Below are positions 1-8,415 of a stretch of DNA of 11,469 nt, in pieces (the first letter of the stretch is position 1; every line of letters starts with the position of its first letter). The DNA comes from Aureococcus anophagefferens. Lineage: Eukaryota > Sar > Pelagophyceae > Pelagomonadales > Pelagomonadaceae. The stretch lies in contig NW_008705675.1 of assembly GCF_000186865.1 (NCBI RefSeq), positions 1-11,469 of the forward strand, in the 5' to 3' direction. Below the pieces are notes generated by a model, which was not told the origin of the DNA, made no database searches, and saw only the letters and a program-made list of their open reading frames with translations. A program made the translations under genes and the position numbers.

Positions 1-240
1 CGCACGTTGCAGGCCGGCAGTTTCGCGACGGCGCTGCTCATCGGCGCGACGCAGCTCCAGCTCGCGCTGCGCTACGGTTTTCCGGCGCCGCAGCTCGGCG
101 ACTCGCCGGAGACGGACATGGTGCTGCTGCGGACGCTCGACGACCTGCTCCGCGACGTCGCCACGGAGGCGCTCACGCTCCTGAGCTGGCGCGTCGCGCG
201 GACGGAGCTGTCGCGCCTCGATAGCGATCCGACGGCCTAG
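1..240 (+). CDS. 3' end of an unidentified protein gene (5' truncated by window edge)
   Basis: The frame is open from the first base and ends at TAG (238-240), giving the last 79 residues of a longer protein. The fragment starts R-T-L-Q-A-G, then has a hydrophobic stretch (FATALLIGATQLQLAL) that could be part of a membrane helix, and ends in a mainly helical segment with several Leu/Ala/Arg positions (LLRTLDDLLRDVATEALTLLSW). Third positions are almost all G or C, as in the certain genes nearby, which supports coding. The opening is faintly reminiscent of the R-x-x-Q-A motif in DUF599-type membrane proteins, but that is too weak for a name. It converges on the cis-prenyltransferase gene with only 76 bases between stop codons. 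The function is not recognised. Confidence 0.6.
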   Translation, partial: RTLQAGSFATALLIGATQLQLALRYGFPAPQLGDSPETDMVLLRTLDDLLRDVATEALTLLSWRVARTELSRLDSDPTA

Positions 241-316
241 GGTGTAATAAGGGTTGGTAGTTCCCAGCGGCTACCGGTCGCTGAGGTACGTCTAGATCTC
301 GGTCTAAGGTTACCCG

Positions 317-1138
317 CTACTTGCCGTAGCGGCGCTGCCGCCGCGCGTACTCGTCGAGGACGGCGTCGAAGTCGTCCTCGGCGAGCTCGGGCCAGTGCTT
401 GTCGAGGAAGACGAGCTCCGTGTAGGCCATCTGCCAGAGGAGGAAGTTCGAGAGCCGCCGCTCGCCGGACGTGCGCACGAGCAGGTCCGGCGGCGACCGC
501 AGCGCGAGGGCGGCGCCGAGGGACGCCTCGTCGACGTCGCCCGCGTCGATCTCGCCGGCGGCGACGCGCTCCGCGAGCTTTCGCGCGGCGCTCGCTATTT
601 CCCCTCGCGCTCCGTACGACACCGCGAGGTGGAGCGTCAGCGCCGCGTCGGCGAAGGCCGTCTCCGTTTCGAGCGTCTCCAGCGCCGCGCGCACGTCGGC
701 GGGCAGGCGGGTCGCGTCCGTGCAGAGCACGTCGCATCGGACGCGCTTCTCGCGCGCGTGTTTCAAAATCTCGGCGCATTGGTCGACGAACGTCCGCATG
801 AGCAGCGCGACCTCCGCGGAGTCCCGGTGCCAGTTCTCCGTGCTGAACGCGAAGGCCGTCACCTCCGCGACGCCCGCGCGCAGGCACCAGTCGACGACCT
901 CGCCGAGCTTGCGGCCGCCGGCCGCGTGGCCCTCGAGCCGCCGCGCGGGCCCGAACCGCTTCGCGCCGAAGCGCCGGTTCCCGTCCATGATGAAGGCGAC
1001 GTGCGCGGGCAGGATGCGCCGCTGGCGGGGTTGCTGCGGCGTCTGCGGAGCGCTGCGGGCCTTGGCCCGCCGCACTAGGACCAATGCGAGGAGCGAGGCG
1101 CCCAGGAGCGGCGCGGCGGCCGCCGGGAGCCAGTCCAT
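317..1138 (-). CDS. cis-prenyltransferase (dehydrodolichyl / undecaprenyl diphosphate synthase family)
   Basis: This 273-residue protein is a complete cis-prenyltransferase. The family condenses isopentenyl diphosphate onto an allylic diphosphate to make Z-polyprenyl diphosphate, the precursor of dolichol for N-glycosylation in eukaryotes or of plastid polyprenols. All family regions are visible in order: region I HVAFIMDGNRRFG with the catalytic Asp52, region II GHAAGG followed by TAFAFSTENW at about residue 95-103, region III around LLMRTF, region IV LAVSYGARGEI, and region V PDLLVRTSGERRLSNFLLWQ with ELVF and the WPEL segment near residue 250. The C terminus is R-Y-G-K, so an RxG motif needed in many active enzymes is present. 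Residues 4-22 are hydrophobic and may anchor the protein in the ER or a plastid membrane. Length is normal. The start is the first ATG, in a good context (GCCATGG). A dolichol role is inferred from the DHDDS-like regions I and V; a plastid role is not excluded. Confidence 0.93.
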   Translation of the reverse strand: MDWLPAAAAPLLGASLLALVLVRRAKARSAPQTPQQPRQRRILPAHVAFIMDGNRRFGAKRFGPARRLEGHAAGGRKLGEVVDWCLRAGVAEVTAFAFSTENWHRDSAEVALLMRTFVDQCAEILKHAREKRVRCDVLCTDATRLPADVRAALETLETETAFADAALTLHLAVSYGARGEIASAARKLAERVAAGEIDAGDVDEASLGAALALRSPPDLLVRTSGERRLSNFLLWQMAYTELVFLDKHWPELAEDDFDAVLDEYARRQRRYGK

Positions 1139-1354
1139 GGCGTCGCACGGTTTTTTCTAGTGCGCGTTAAAAGTCCTGCGAGTCGTCGCGGTCGACGGCG
1201 CGTTGCGGCGCGCCTCGAACGGCTCGGGACGCGACGCGCGGCGGCCGACTGCGGCCCACGTCGCCAGGCTTTAGCGGCTCGTTTGCCGCAAGCTCGGCTT
1301 CGCCAAGCCTCTCGTTGCGCCAAGGGGATATAAATCTACTATTTATTACCCCTT
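1139..1354. other. intergenic region: probable promoter side of the prenyltransferase gene, up to the transposon
   Basis: There is no gene here. It lies between the prenyltransferase ATG and the left end of the mobile element and must contain what remains of that gene's promoter. It is GC-rich except for the last 35 bases, which are AT-rich and form a hairpin (annotated separately). A short T run (1150-1156) lies just upstream of the gene. No other signal can be supported. Confidence 0.5.
1322..1354. repeat. AT-rich inverted repeat directly beside the element's left end
   Basis: The arms AAGGGG-AT-ATAAAT (1322-1335) and ATTTAT-TA-CCCCTT (1341-1354) pair at 12 of 14 positions around the loop CTACT. 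It contains a TATAAAT string at 1329-1335 that could act as a TATA-like box on either strand, but nothing ties it to a transcription start. It ends exactly where the palindrome AGGGGCCCCT begins, so it may be part of the insertion target or of the element's outer end. Confidence 0.5.
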
Positions 1355-1364
1355 AGGGGCCCCT
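1355..1364. repeat. probable target-site duplication, left copy (AGGGGCCCCT)
   Basis: This 10-base perfect palindrome is present in identical form at 10723-10732. With the preceding T the direct repeat is 11 bases (1354-1364 and 10722-10732). Because it is palindromic it could equally be the outermost part of the inverted repeat; the sequence alone cannot decide. Confidence 0.55.
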
Positions 1365-1383
1365 AGGCAACGCGCGGTCCCGG
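1365..1383 (+). repeat. left terminal inverted repeat of the transposon
   Basis: AGGCAACGCGCGGTCCCGG is the exact reverse complement of 10704-10722. It runs straight into the CGCGTCCCGG-type array, so the array's core motif (GTCCCG) is already present in the terminus. Confidence 0.8.
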
Positions 1384-1835
1384 CGTCCTTTGCTCCGTCC
1401 GCCGCCGGTCTCGGCCGCGTTCCGCGGCGTCTCGGCCGCGTCCCGGAAGTCGCGTCCCGCGGGTCCGGCCCGGGTCCCGCGCGCGTCCCGGCCGCGTCCC
1501 GGGCCGCGTCCCGCGTCCGGCGTCTCGGGCGGCGTCCGTGCGGGTCCCGGCGGAATCCCGCCCGCGTCCCGCGTGGGTCCCGGCGCGCGTCCCGCCGATG
1601 TCCGTCGCGTCTCGGCCGCGTCCCGGGGTCGGCGTCCCGGGCGTCCCGGCGCGCGTCCCGGCCGCGTCCGCCGGGAGTCTTCCGCGTCCCGGTGCGGTCT
1701 CGGGCGGGTCCCGGGTCCCGGCGACGTCCCGCGCGTCTCGCCGGGTCTCGGTAGCGTCCGCCGCGTCTCTGGCCACGTCCTTCCAGGTCCCGGCCAGGTC
1801 CTCCGGCGTCTCGGCGGCGTCCCGGAAGCCGGACG
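1384..1835 (+). repeat. left subterminal array of degenerate CGCGTCCCGG/CGCGTCTCGG units
   Basis: About 450 bases are built almost wholly from short variants of CGCGTCCCGG and CGCGTCTCGG with irregular spacing. I count 20 copies of GTCCCG on the + strand here (21 with the one in the terminus) and none of its complement CGGGAC within the array. The array lacks stop codons over long stretches in all + frames, so it yields spurious Arg/Pro/Gly/Ala-rich reading frames. Subterminal repeat clusters of this sort are typical transposase binding regions in hAT- and P-like elements; a role as binding array, promoter or 5' leader for the large gene is inferred. The minus strand has many GGG triplets at close spacing and could form G-quadruplexes. 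Confidence 0.8.
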
Positions 1836-2103
1836 GGCGCGAGCCCCGGCCAAGACGAGCGCGGGACGCGAGCAGGACGCAGGACGCGGCCAAGACAATG
1901 GCCGAGCTTCGGCAAGACGCCGCGAGTTTCGAAACCCGTGGAAAGCGCCGCTCCTCGCGCTCCTTCGGCGCCGAGGCCCGGCCCCGCGGCGTCCGTCGGG
2001 CCCGGCGGCCACACAGGCGCCCGGGGGCGACGGCGGGGCGCCGCGGCGCGACCGGCGTCGTCACAAAGGGCGCGGCGATCGGCAGCGAAGCCCGAGCCGG
2101 ACC
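1836..2103 (+). promoter_or_regulatory. leader between the left array and the first in-frame ATG of the large gene
   Basis: These 268 bases connect the array to the ATG at 2104. They are open in the same frame as the large gene (there is no stop between 1390 and 2104) but contain no in-frame ATG, and the encoded residues are an Arg/Pro/Gly/Ala-rich mix without domain character. I therefore treat them as 5' leader/promoter. An N-terminal extension through a non-ATG start or an upstream spliced exon cannot be excluded. Confidence 0.4.
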
Positions 2104-5100
2104 ATGTCGCAGCGGGGGCGGCACCTCGTCCGCCTGTCCTTCGGCGTGAAGGAGTGGGGCTCGGGCACGGAGCTCTGGCGGTCCTCCCCCGTGTTAGTGT
2201 ACACCCCGTCCCTACCCGAGCGCGGCGACGACGCGCTCGAGCTCGGGGCGCGGTACTGCCCGGACGACGAGCTCCAGGTCTACGACGACGCGCGCGCGAA
2301 CCTCGTCCACATCTCCATCTCGCTCGACGGCGGCGACCCCATCATCCTCCCGAGCACGGACGCCTTCCGCGCGGCCATCGGTCTCGCGGAGAAGGCCGGC
2401 GACGTCGTCTACACGCTCCTCGCGCGGATTCCGACGCCGTCGACGACGGTCTGCTCGCGGGTCTGCTGCGGCGCCAACCTCGCCGCCAACGAGGAGTTCA
2501 ACGAGGTCGCCGCGCAGTTCTTCTTCGCGACCGACCGCCGGAAGGGCGACCTGAAGAGGCCCCGCGGCGACAAGCGAGTCAAGCTCGTGTTCCCTAACGG
2601 GACGCAGCGTACCGTCGAGTGGACCGCCGCCTGGCCGTCCGAGTCCATGCCACTGCTGCTGACGACGGCCATCATCTCCGAATTCCGGAGATGCATGGCC
2701 GTCGACGCGGCCGAGGGCGGCGCGACGGCGGCGTCGATGTGCGCCGCGTCGGCCTCGGACGCGCACGTCGCGTTCCGCTTCGAGGAGCGCGCCGACGGCA
2801 AGGTCCGCGTCATCGTCGTGTCGGGCACGGTCTTCATGATCTGGCCCGACATCTTCGAGCTCTGCAACGTCCGCGAGAAGGTCGCGATCGCGCTCGACGT
2901 CTCGAGCGCCGCGGCCGAACGCGTCGCGCCGACGCCATTCCACTACCGATGTCCGTTCTGTGAGCGGAGCGTCGCCGGCCGTTCGATGAACGACCTCTCG
3001 GCCCTCCTGGCGCACATGGGCCGCTGCTGCCCGAACGACGACGCGCGGCGCGCCGTCGCGCGCCTCGAGCGCCTCGCCGCGAAGTCGTCGCTCGGCCCCC
3101 GCGAGGACGCCGCCGAGCTTTCGCCGCCCGCGGGCCCGATGCTGCGGCCGCCGACCGCGTCCGTCGCGGGGCAGCGCCTCGACGTGCTGCGGCTCCGACC
3201 TCTCGGGCCCGAGCTGTCGTCGGGCGCTCGGGCCTTGGACGCGATGATCGGGTCCGGCGCGCTCGCGCGCTCGCACCCCATGACCGAGCGCATCGACGTC
3301 TTCTGCCGGAGCATGAGCGGCCTGAGCGTGAAGTGGGGGGGCACGGAGTCCCTCCTGTCCTTGGAGCGCAACGTGAAGACGCACGGCAACGTCTACGGCT
3401 TGCGCGGCGGCGCCGGATCCAGCGACCTCGACGACCGCCAGCAGCCGACCCTGCAGACCATCGCCGCGACGAACGACGTGCTCGTGCCGCCGGGCACGCA
3501 CCGGAACTCGCGGCTCGCGCTCCAGCCCTACTCCGGGTCCTACCCCGACGGCATCATGCGGGCCTACGAGGCCGTGTCCGACGCGTGCGGCGCGCCGACG
3601 CTCGGCGCCGCGGGCGACGGCGCCGTCCTCGCTCGCGTGGCCACCGGCCAGTTCGACGGCGTGCCCGTGGCCGTCGGCGCCTCGCCCGTCTACGCCACGG
3701 CCTCGGACGACGAGGCCGTCGTCTTCGTCGGCTTCTACCCGCCCGTGACGCAGGCCGACGCGCTCAAATTCGCCGACGACGTCGCCCTGGACCCCGCGGC
3801 GGCCATGGAGACGCTCATGGCGGGTCGGCAGATGGTCTCGGGCGTCGACTTCAGCCACTTGGTGCTCGTCGGCACGAACCTGTCGTTCCCCGTCGCGAAG
3901 CACTTCACGCCTCCCAAGGGCGGCGGAAAAGCCGCCGACCTCCGCCATATCGGCCGGGCCTGGTCGTCGGCGCTCGTCTGCAACCGCTGCCGCGGCACGC
4001 GCTGGGCCGACGACTGCGTGTCCAGCCGGCTCTGCGCGACGGGCGAGTGCGTCTACCGCCCGCCGACGGCCGCGCGCTGCGCGACGGACGCGCCCTGCGA
4101 CGAGTGCCGCGCCTTGGGCCACACGACGGCGAACGGGCGGCTCCGCGCGTGCCGGCGCAGCCTCGAGGCCAAGGCCCAGTGCAGGCGGTTTGCGGTGCTG
4201 GTGGTGACGGCGGACGGCGAGCACTCGGCCGCCGTCAACGCCTGCAACGAATACGTCGCGGCGTTCGTCGACGGCTCGGTCCCGCAGCCGCTCGAGGCCC
4301 TGATCTCCGCGGCGCCGGGCCTGCGCGAGTTCCTGCGCGCCGAGCGGCCGCTGTGCCTCGTGGACTTCGTGCACTCGCTGCGCCGCATCTGGGGCAAGTC
4401 CCAGGACTACTTCCTGCTCTCGGGCGACGAGCTCGTCTCGACGCACCTGCTCATGGCTCTGCGGAGCTTCGCGGCCCGGCCGCACGAGTGGGTGAAGCAC
4501 TTGTCGACGAAGGCGCTCCGCGCCAAGAACAGGCTCTGCTCCCAGTCCGTGGTGAGCCTCGGGCGCCTGCTCCTCGAGCGGCTCGTCGCCACGGACGCGC
4601 CGCGCGGCGTCGCCGTCACCGTGGTCCCCGAGACCTACCTCGTTTGGAAGAAGGACCTGCGCCACAACCTCGTGCGCTCGCCCTGCGCGCTCGCCTGCGC
4701 GACCAAGTCGACGCTCGTCTTTGTCGTGACGCGCGAGGGCTCGGTCCTCGCGGTGACGAACAAGCAGCCGGCGACCGTGTCCTTGGTCGCGGGGTCGGGC
4801 GCGCTCGCGACGACGCCCGCGACGGCCGTGCCGAAGAAGGCGTCGACGAAGCGCTCCGCGCCGGGCGCCCTCGCGCTGGTCAACCCGACGGGCGTCGCCA
4901 TGTTCGACAACGACCGCTACCTCGTCGTCGCCGACTTCGGCCAGCCCGCGGCGCTGATCGTCGTCGAGTACCCGCGCCGGTGGGTCTCGACCCTGCCTAC
5001 CACCAACGTCTTCCGCCTCTCCCCGCCGCCGGCCTACTCCCACTCCAACTTCTGCGACATCGCGGCCGTCGGCCCGCCGACGCCGTCGAGGACTCAGAGC

Positions 5101-7271
5101 GTCGTCGTCGCCGCGTTCGAGGGCGAGGGCCGCGGGGCCGTCCTCGTCGCCGAGCTCAAGTTCGACCTGTCACCCGCGGCGGCGATCGTGGTCAAGCACC
5201 GCGTCGACCTCGGCGGCGGCGAGCCCTGCCAGCTCTGCGTCAACGCGGGCGGGACGATGTGCTTCGTGACGGTCTGGGACGCGACGAGCGGCCGCGTCGT
5301 CGCCGTCGACTTCGAGGACGCGTTCAGCGCCAAGGCCTACGGCGCGCCCTTCGACCAGAGCTGGACCATCTGGGGCATCACGGAGGCGTTGGTCACGCTG
5401 CCCGACGGCGGCGGCGCCGCGGCGCCCGCCCACGAGACAGCGCCGCGCGTCGTCGTCGGCGCCCTGAACGGCTCGCGGCTCGTCGCCTGCGACCCCTTGG
5501 GCGTCGCGAACGTGCTCCTCGCGGGCGGCGACGTCGCCGGCGACCGGGACGGCGCGCTGCCCCACGCGCAGCTGGACCAGCCCCTGGGCCTCGTGACGAG
5601 CCCGCACGGCCGCGCGTCGGTCTACGTCGCGTCCGCCGCGGGCCACTGCGCCGGCAGCGTGCGCCTCTTCAACTTCGGCACGACGGGCCTCCGCAAGCTC
5701 ATGGCGAACCTCCGCGCGATCGGCGAGGCCTGCGTGCTCCCGGACGACTACGGCTACATCCGGAGAAATCTGGGCGCGCTGCCCTTCGACAGCGTGGACG
5801 CCTACCGCGCGCACGTGCACCGCCGGCCGTTCCGCGAGGCCGTCGCGGCGATGACCGCGGCCATCGAGTCCATCGTGGCGGACATGGACGTCATGGGCGC
5901 GGCGATCTCGCGGAGCGGCGGCGTCAACGCGACCAAGGGCCCCGACGCGACGCCGTCGAGCGCGACCGTGCGCGCGATGCTCGCGCAGCTCCTGCTCCTC
6001 GACGACGCGTTCGCCGAGCTCGTCTGCGGCGGCGAGACGGGCTTGACGGCGGCGCAGCTCGACGCGTCGACGTCCATGCTCGACGTCGTGACGACGCATG
6101 CAGAGCGTTTCAACGCCCAGCAGCGGCAGGCGCAGGTGAATTCGAGCGCCGCGGAGCTCGGCACCGCCGCCGACGTCGTCGCCCTCGAGCCCCGCGCCAT
6201 CGAGGACGCCCTCCAGAACGGCTCGCGGACGACGTGGGACACGCGGAAGCCCGGCGACGGCAAGACGTTCTACGTCACGCCCGAGGGCGGCAAGGCGGTC
6301 CCGTGGGAGGACGTCGACGCGATCGTCAAGCCGCTGCGCACCGCTAAAGCGGCGCCTTCGGCCGTGCTCGGGCCAAATCTGCGCGAGGCGACGCGGTGCC
6401 TTTTGCAATTCTTCCCGAACGTGCCGACGCTCCGGCCGGGCAAGAAGTACGCGAACGTGACGCCCGTGGCGCCGGACAACATGCTCGCGCAGGCCCCGCG
6501 CCCCGAGGGCGGCGGCCGCGAGAACGCGGTTCTGGAGCGGTGCGACGGCATGGATGACGGGGCCGCCGCCCTGCGCTTCTCGCTTGCAGCGACGGCGCGG
6601 CCCGCGACGGCGGGCACGCCGACGGGCACGGTCCTCGCGACCGAGCTCGCGCCGGGCCAGGTCGTGGTCGTCTTGGCTCCGGCCTCGGCGTACTATGACC
6701 ACTGCTTCATGTGCCGGCGGCGCGTCGCGACGCTCTGGCGCTGCGCCCACTGCGTCAAGTCGCTCTGCCGCGAGCACGCGAAGGCGGCCGACGACGGGCC
6801 GCCGTCCGCGTCGTGGACGTGCGGGAAGGCGCACTCGGCCGCCGCGAAGCGGGACTTCGCGGAGCACCGGCGCGAGATCCAGGACCGCTGGTCGCTCTAC
6901 CAGATCACCGGCCGCGGCGGGGTGGGGCTCTACCGCATGCGCGTGGGGCCGCCCTCGACGCTCTCTTCCCGCGGCGACGACGGCGACGGCGGCGGCGACG
7001 ACGACGACGACGCGGACACGCTCTACTTCCTGGGCCGCGAGCCCGGCGGCAAGGACCACCCGGTCGCTGAGTCTCTCCTTAGGGACTCCGACGGCAAGTT
7101 CATGGACGTGTCCGCGGCGCTCGAGCTCGCCGCGCTCGCAAAGCATGGGGCTCCGGAGCGCGCGCGACTCCCGGGGCCCCACGCGAAGCGCGTCGCGGAC
7201 TTCGTCGCCGCGGCGCTCCACGTCGACGACGACGACGACGACGACGAGGAGGAGGAGGAGGAGGGCGAGGG

Positions 7272-7314
<43 letters not shown>

Positions 7315-7422
7315 GTCCGCGCGCGGCGACGGAGCCCGGCGGCCGCGGCGGCCGCGCCGTCGCCCGCGGACGCGCGCGCCCACCTGCGGCGCAGCTGCAA
7401 CACTGAGGCGCGCGTGACTTAA
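2104..7422 (+). CDS. probable transposase: zinc fingers, RNase H-like core, NHL propeller, acidic tail (1772 aa)
   Basis: The start is the first in-frame ATG, in good context (ACCATGT), after a CGCGTCCCGG array that is open by chance; the stop is TAA. Visible parts in order: a C2HC finger C283-x2-C286-x17-H304-x3-C308; GDGAVL with Asp505, a candidate first catalytic acid; a Cys-rich segment at 626-673 with eight Cys (626, 629, 638, 644, 649, 659, 665, 668) and His673; VVTADGEHSAAVN with Asp704, resembling the second-Asp DG..N segment of transposases; VDFVHSLRRIW with Asp754/His757, resembling the D-x-x-H-L-x-K-x-x-R signature of P-element/THAP9-like transposases; an NHL-type beta-propeller at about 850-1205; a possible MBD-like patch at 1376-1413; a RING/B-box-like cluster at 1534-1577; Asp-rich tracts at about 1625-1640 and 1708-1737; and a basic C terminus. 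It is seen as an intact 1772-codon frame without introns. The NHL call is firm. The transposase call is inferred from motif order and from its place in an element with inverted termini. The third acidic catalytic residue is not identified. Confidence 0.7.
6703..6834 (+). other. Cys/His cluster (RING/B-box/PHD-like) in the large protein
   Basis: The spacing is C1534-x2-C1537-x9-C1547-x2-C1550-x4-C1555-x2-H1558, with further ligand candidates C1573 and H1577. This is enough for two zinc ions in a cross-brace fold, as in RING, B-box or PHD fingers. The exact class cannot be decided by eye. It lies between the propeller and the acidic tail. Confidence 0.6.
7225..7314 (+). repeat. (GAC)n/(GAG)n trinucleotide tracts coding the acidic tail
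   Basis: Seven GAC, six GAG, a short Gly/Glu/Asp linker and ten GAC codons in a row give residues 1708-1737 as nearly pure Asp/Glu. The tract is a coding microsatellite and likely to vary in length among copies. A shorter GAC/GGC cluster (about 6975-7018) precedes it. Confidence 0.9.
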
Positions 7423-7444
7423 GCCGCCGCGTCGTTAGAGGGTT

Positions 7445-7464
7445 ACCGACGTGGCATCGGTTCG
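7445..7464 (+). repeat. 20-base repeat downstream of the transposase stop (inverted partner at 8235-8254)
   Basis: ACCGACGTGGCATCGGTTCG starts 23 bases after the stop codon of the large gene and is the exact reverse complement of 8235-8254. Within it ACCGA...TCGGT can form a 5-base stem with a 7-base loop. It may be a shared 3'-end or RNA-processing signal, or one terminus of a nested insertion of about 810 bp. Confidence 0.7.
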
Positions 7465-7741
7465 GAGGGCTGCCTCTCGCAACCCCGATCCGAGTCTGAG
7501 CCTAGTCCCGACGACCCTAGCTTCAAGATGCACTGGATACGGCATGGTGCACCCGAGAAAGTGGGCTGCCCACCATGGCCGAAGCCTTGCCCGTGCCGGA
7601 CTCTTGGCGGGCGCTCAATCGTTTCGTCCGTCGTCGCGTGGCAGCTGGCCGTCTTGATCGGCGACATGTCGGCGCTGCGTCTCTTGGCTGTGCGCTCGGG
7701 CTTGCCCGGCGCCTTGATCGCACCCATCAGCGCCCGGGGGC

Positions 7742-8130
7742 ACCCAGGCCTTCTTCGACTTCAGCTGCGCGGAGGTCTTGGAGCCGTCGTTCGTGGAGCG
7801 CGGCGCGGTGTCGATCGAGAAGACCGTCGGCGTCGGCGACGCGGCGAGCGGCGTCGTGCATCGGCGAAGGGCACGCCCTCGTCGAGCGAGGCGCTCGTCG
7901 TCACGTAGAACACCGAGGCCTCGAAGACGACGCCCACGACGGTCGCGACCTTCCAGCCCGAAGCCTTCCTCGCCATCGACCAGTTCATCACGCTGGAGAC
8001 GCCGCTCTCGAACGTGACGCCGCGGTCTCCATGATCGTGCTCTCCGCGGACGCTGTACGCACATCGTCACGGAGCAGTACCAGGGCGTCGCCTACGACGC
8101 CGGCATGGGGCCCCTTGGTGTTTTCCTAAC
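7742..8130 (+). pseudogene. decayed coding fragment, frameshifted and with an in-frame stop
   Basis: Protein-like translation jumps between frames: frame 2 at 7742-7861 (reads TQAFFDFSCAEVLEPSFVER...), frame 1 at 7867-8034 with an internal TAG at 7906-7908 (reads ...SSSEALVVT, stop, NTEASKTTPTTVATFQPEAF...), a short frame 3 piece near 8020-8052 (VSMIVLSAD), then frame 2 again from 8063 (IVTEQYQGVAYDAGMGP...). Each piece has the strong G/C third-position bias and balanced amino-acid make-up of real coding DNA, unlike the alternative frames. I read it as a broken gene piece, either captured from the host or left by an older element gene. The family is not recognised. Confidence 0.42.
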
Positions 8131-8234
8131 CCATCCGGGGTGCGCTGGGGTTCGTGGTCGCAATTTCTGTATAATGGACATTCAGCTCGGGCACCTTGGC
8201 CCGTAGGGACTGCGTTCCTGGGAGTGTATCCGTT

Positions 8235-8254
8235 CGAACCGATGCCACGTCGGT
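8235..8254 (-). repeat. 20-base repeat downstream of the RS-protein stop (inverted partner at 7445-7464)
   Basis: On the minus strand it reads ACCGACGTGGCATCGGTTCG, the same as the copy behind the large gene, and lies 161 bases beyond the stop of the RS-protein gene. Both convergent genes thus have this sequence in sense orientation in their 3' region. Flanking bases show no obvious short direct duplication, which weakens the nested-transposon reading. Confidence 0.7.
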
Positions 8255-8351
8255 CCGTTCCCTGCCGGCCCGGCACGGTCCACTAGTCTGAGAACCTTCT
8301 AGGCCTAGCCTGCCGGACGAGGGCAGCAGTTTAAGTTACAAGCGCGAAGTA

Positions 8352-8413
8352 GAAGCGAAGCACACAGTGGGGGGCCGGGGGGAAGGTGGGAAGCGGAGCA
8401 CAGAGTGGAGGGG
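8352..8413 (-). repeat. imperfect tandem duplication, 38-base period, just after the RS-protein stop
   Basis: GAAGCGAAGCACACAGTGG (from 8352) is repeated as GAAGCGGAGCACAGAGTGG (from 8390) with the following G-rich stretch. It lies in the probable 3' UTR of the minus-strand gene, beginning immediately beyond the stop. The + strand is purine-rich here, so the transcript would be pyrimidine-rich. Confidence 0.65.
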
Positions 8414-8415
8414 TC

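Larger units (their letters stand above)
7423..8415. other. convergent 3' region between the two element genes
   Basis: This ~1 kb region separates the stop codons of the two convergent genes. It has no intact gene. It holds the paired 20-base repeats at 7445 and 8235, a decayed coding fragment at 7742-8130 and a 38-base-period duplication at 8352-8413, all annotated separately. Base composition is less extreme than in the genes. 7465-7741 shows nothing I can identify. I see no AATAAA polyadenylation signal on either strand. Confidence 0.6.

Noticed and set aside
1384..1835. CRISPR-like array
   Set aside because: The units are about 10 bases, degenerate and irregular without uniform spacers, and the genome is eukaryotic in character.
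1390..2103. N-terminal 238-codon extension of the large reading frame
   Set aside because: It begins at a TTG, runs through the CGCGTCCCGG array, has no in-frame ATG before 2104 and is a low-complexity Arg/Pro/Gly/Ala mix; the array simply lacks stops.
2212..5043. 943-codon open frame on the minus strand opposite the large gene
   Set aside because: It is a mirror of GC-rich codon usage: Arg/Ala/Gly/Val-rich with no domains, while the + strand frame shows NHL and zinc-binding motifs.
3333..6347. 1004-codon second + strand frame inside the large gene
   Set aside because: It is Arg/Pro-rich shadow translation without motifs; it arises from the strong GC3 bias of the true frame.
8221..8260. tRNA T-arm-like TTCGAACC string
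   Set aside because: No cloverleaf can be drawn around it; there is no anticodon stem or acceptor pairing.
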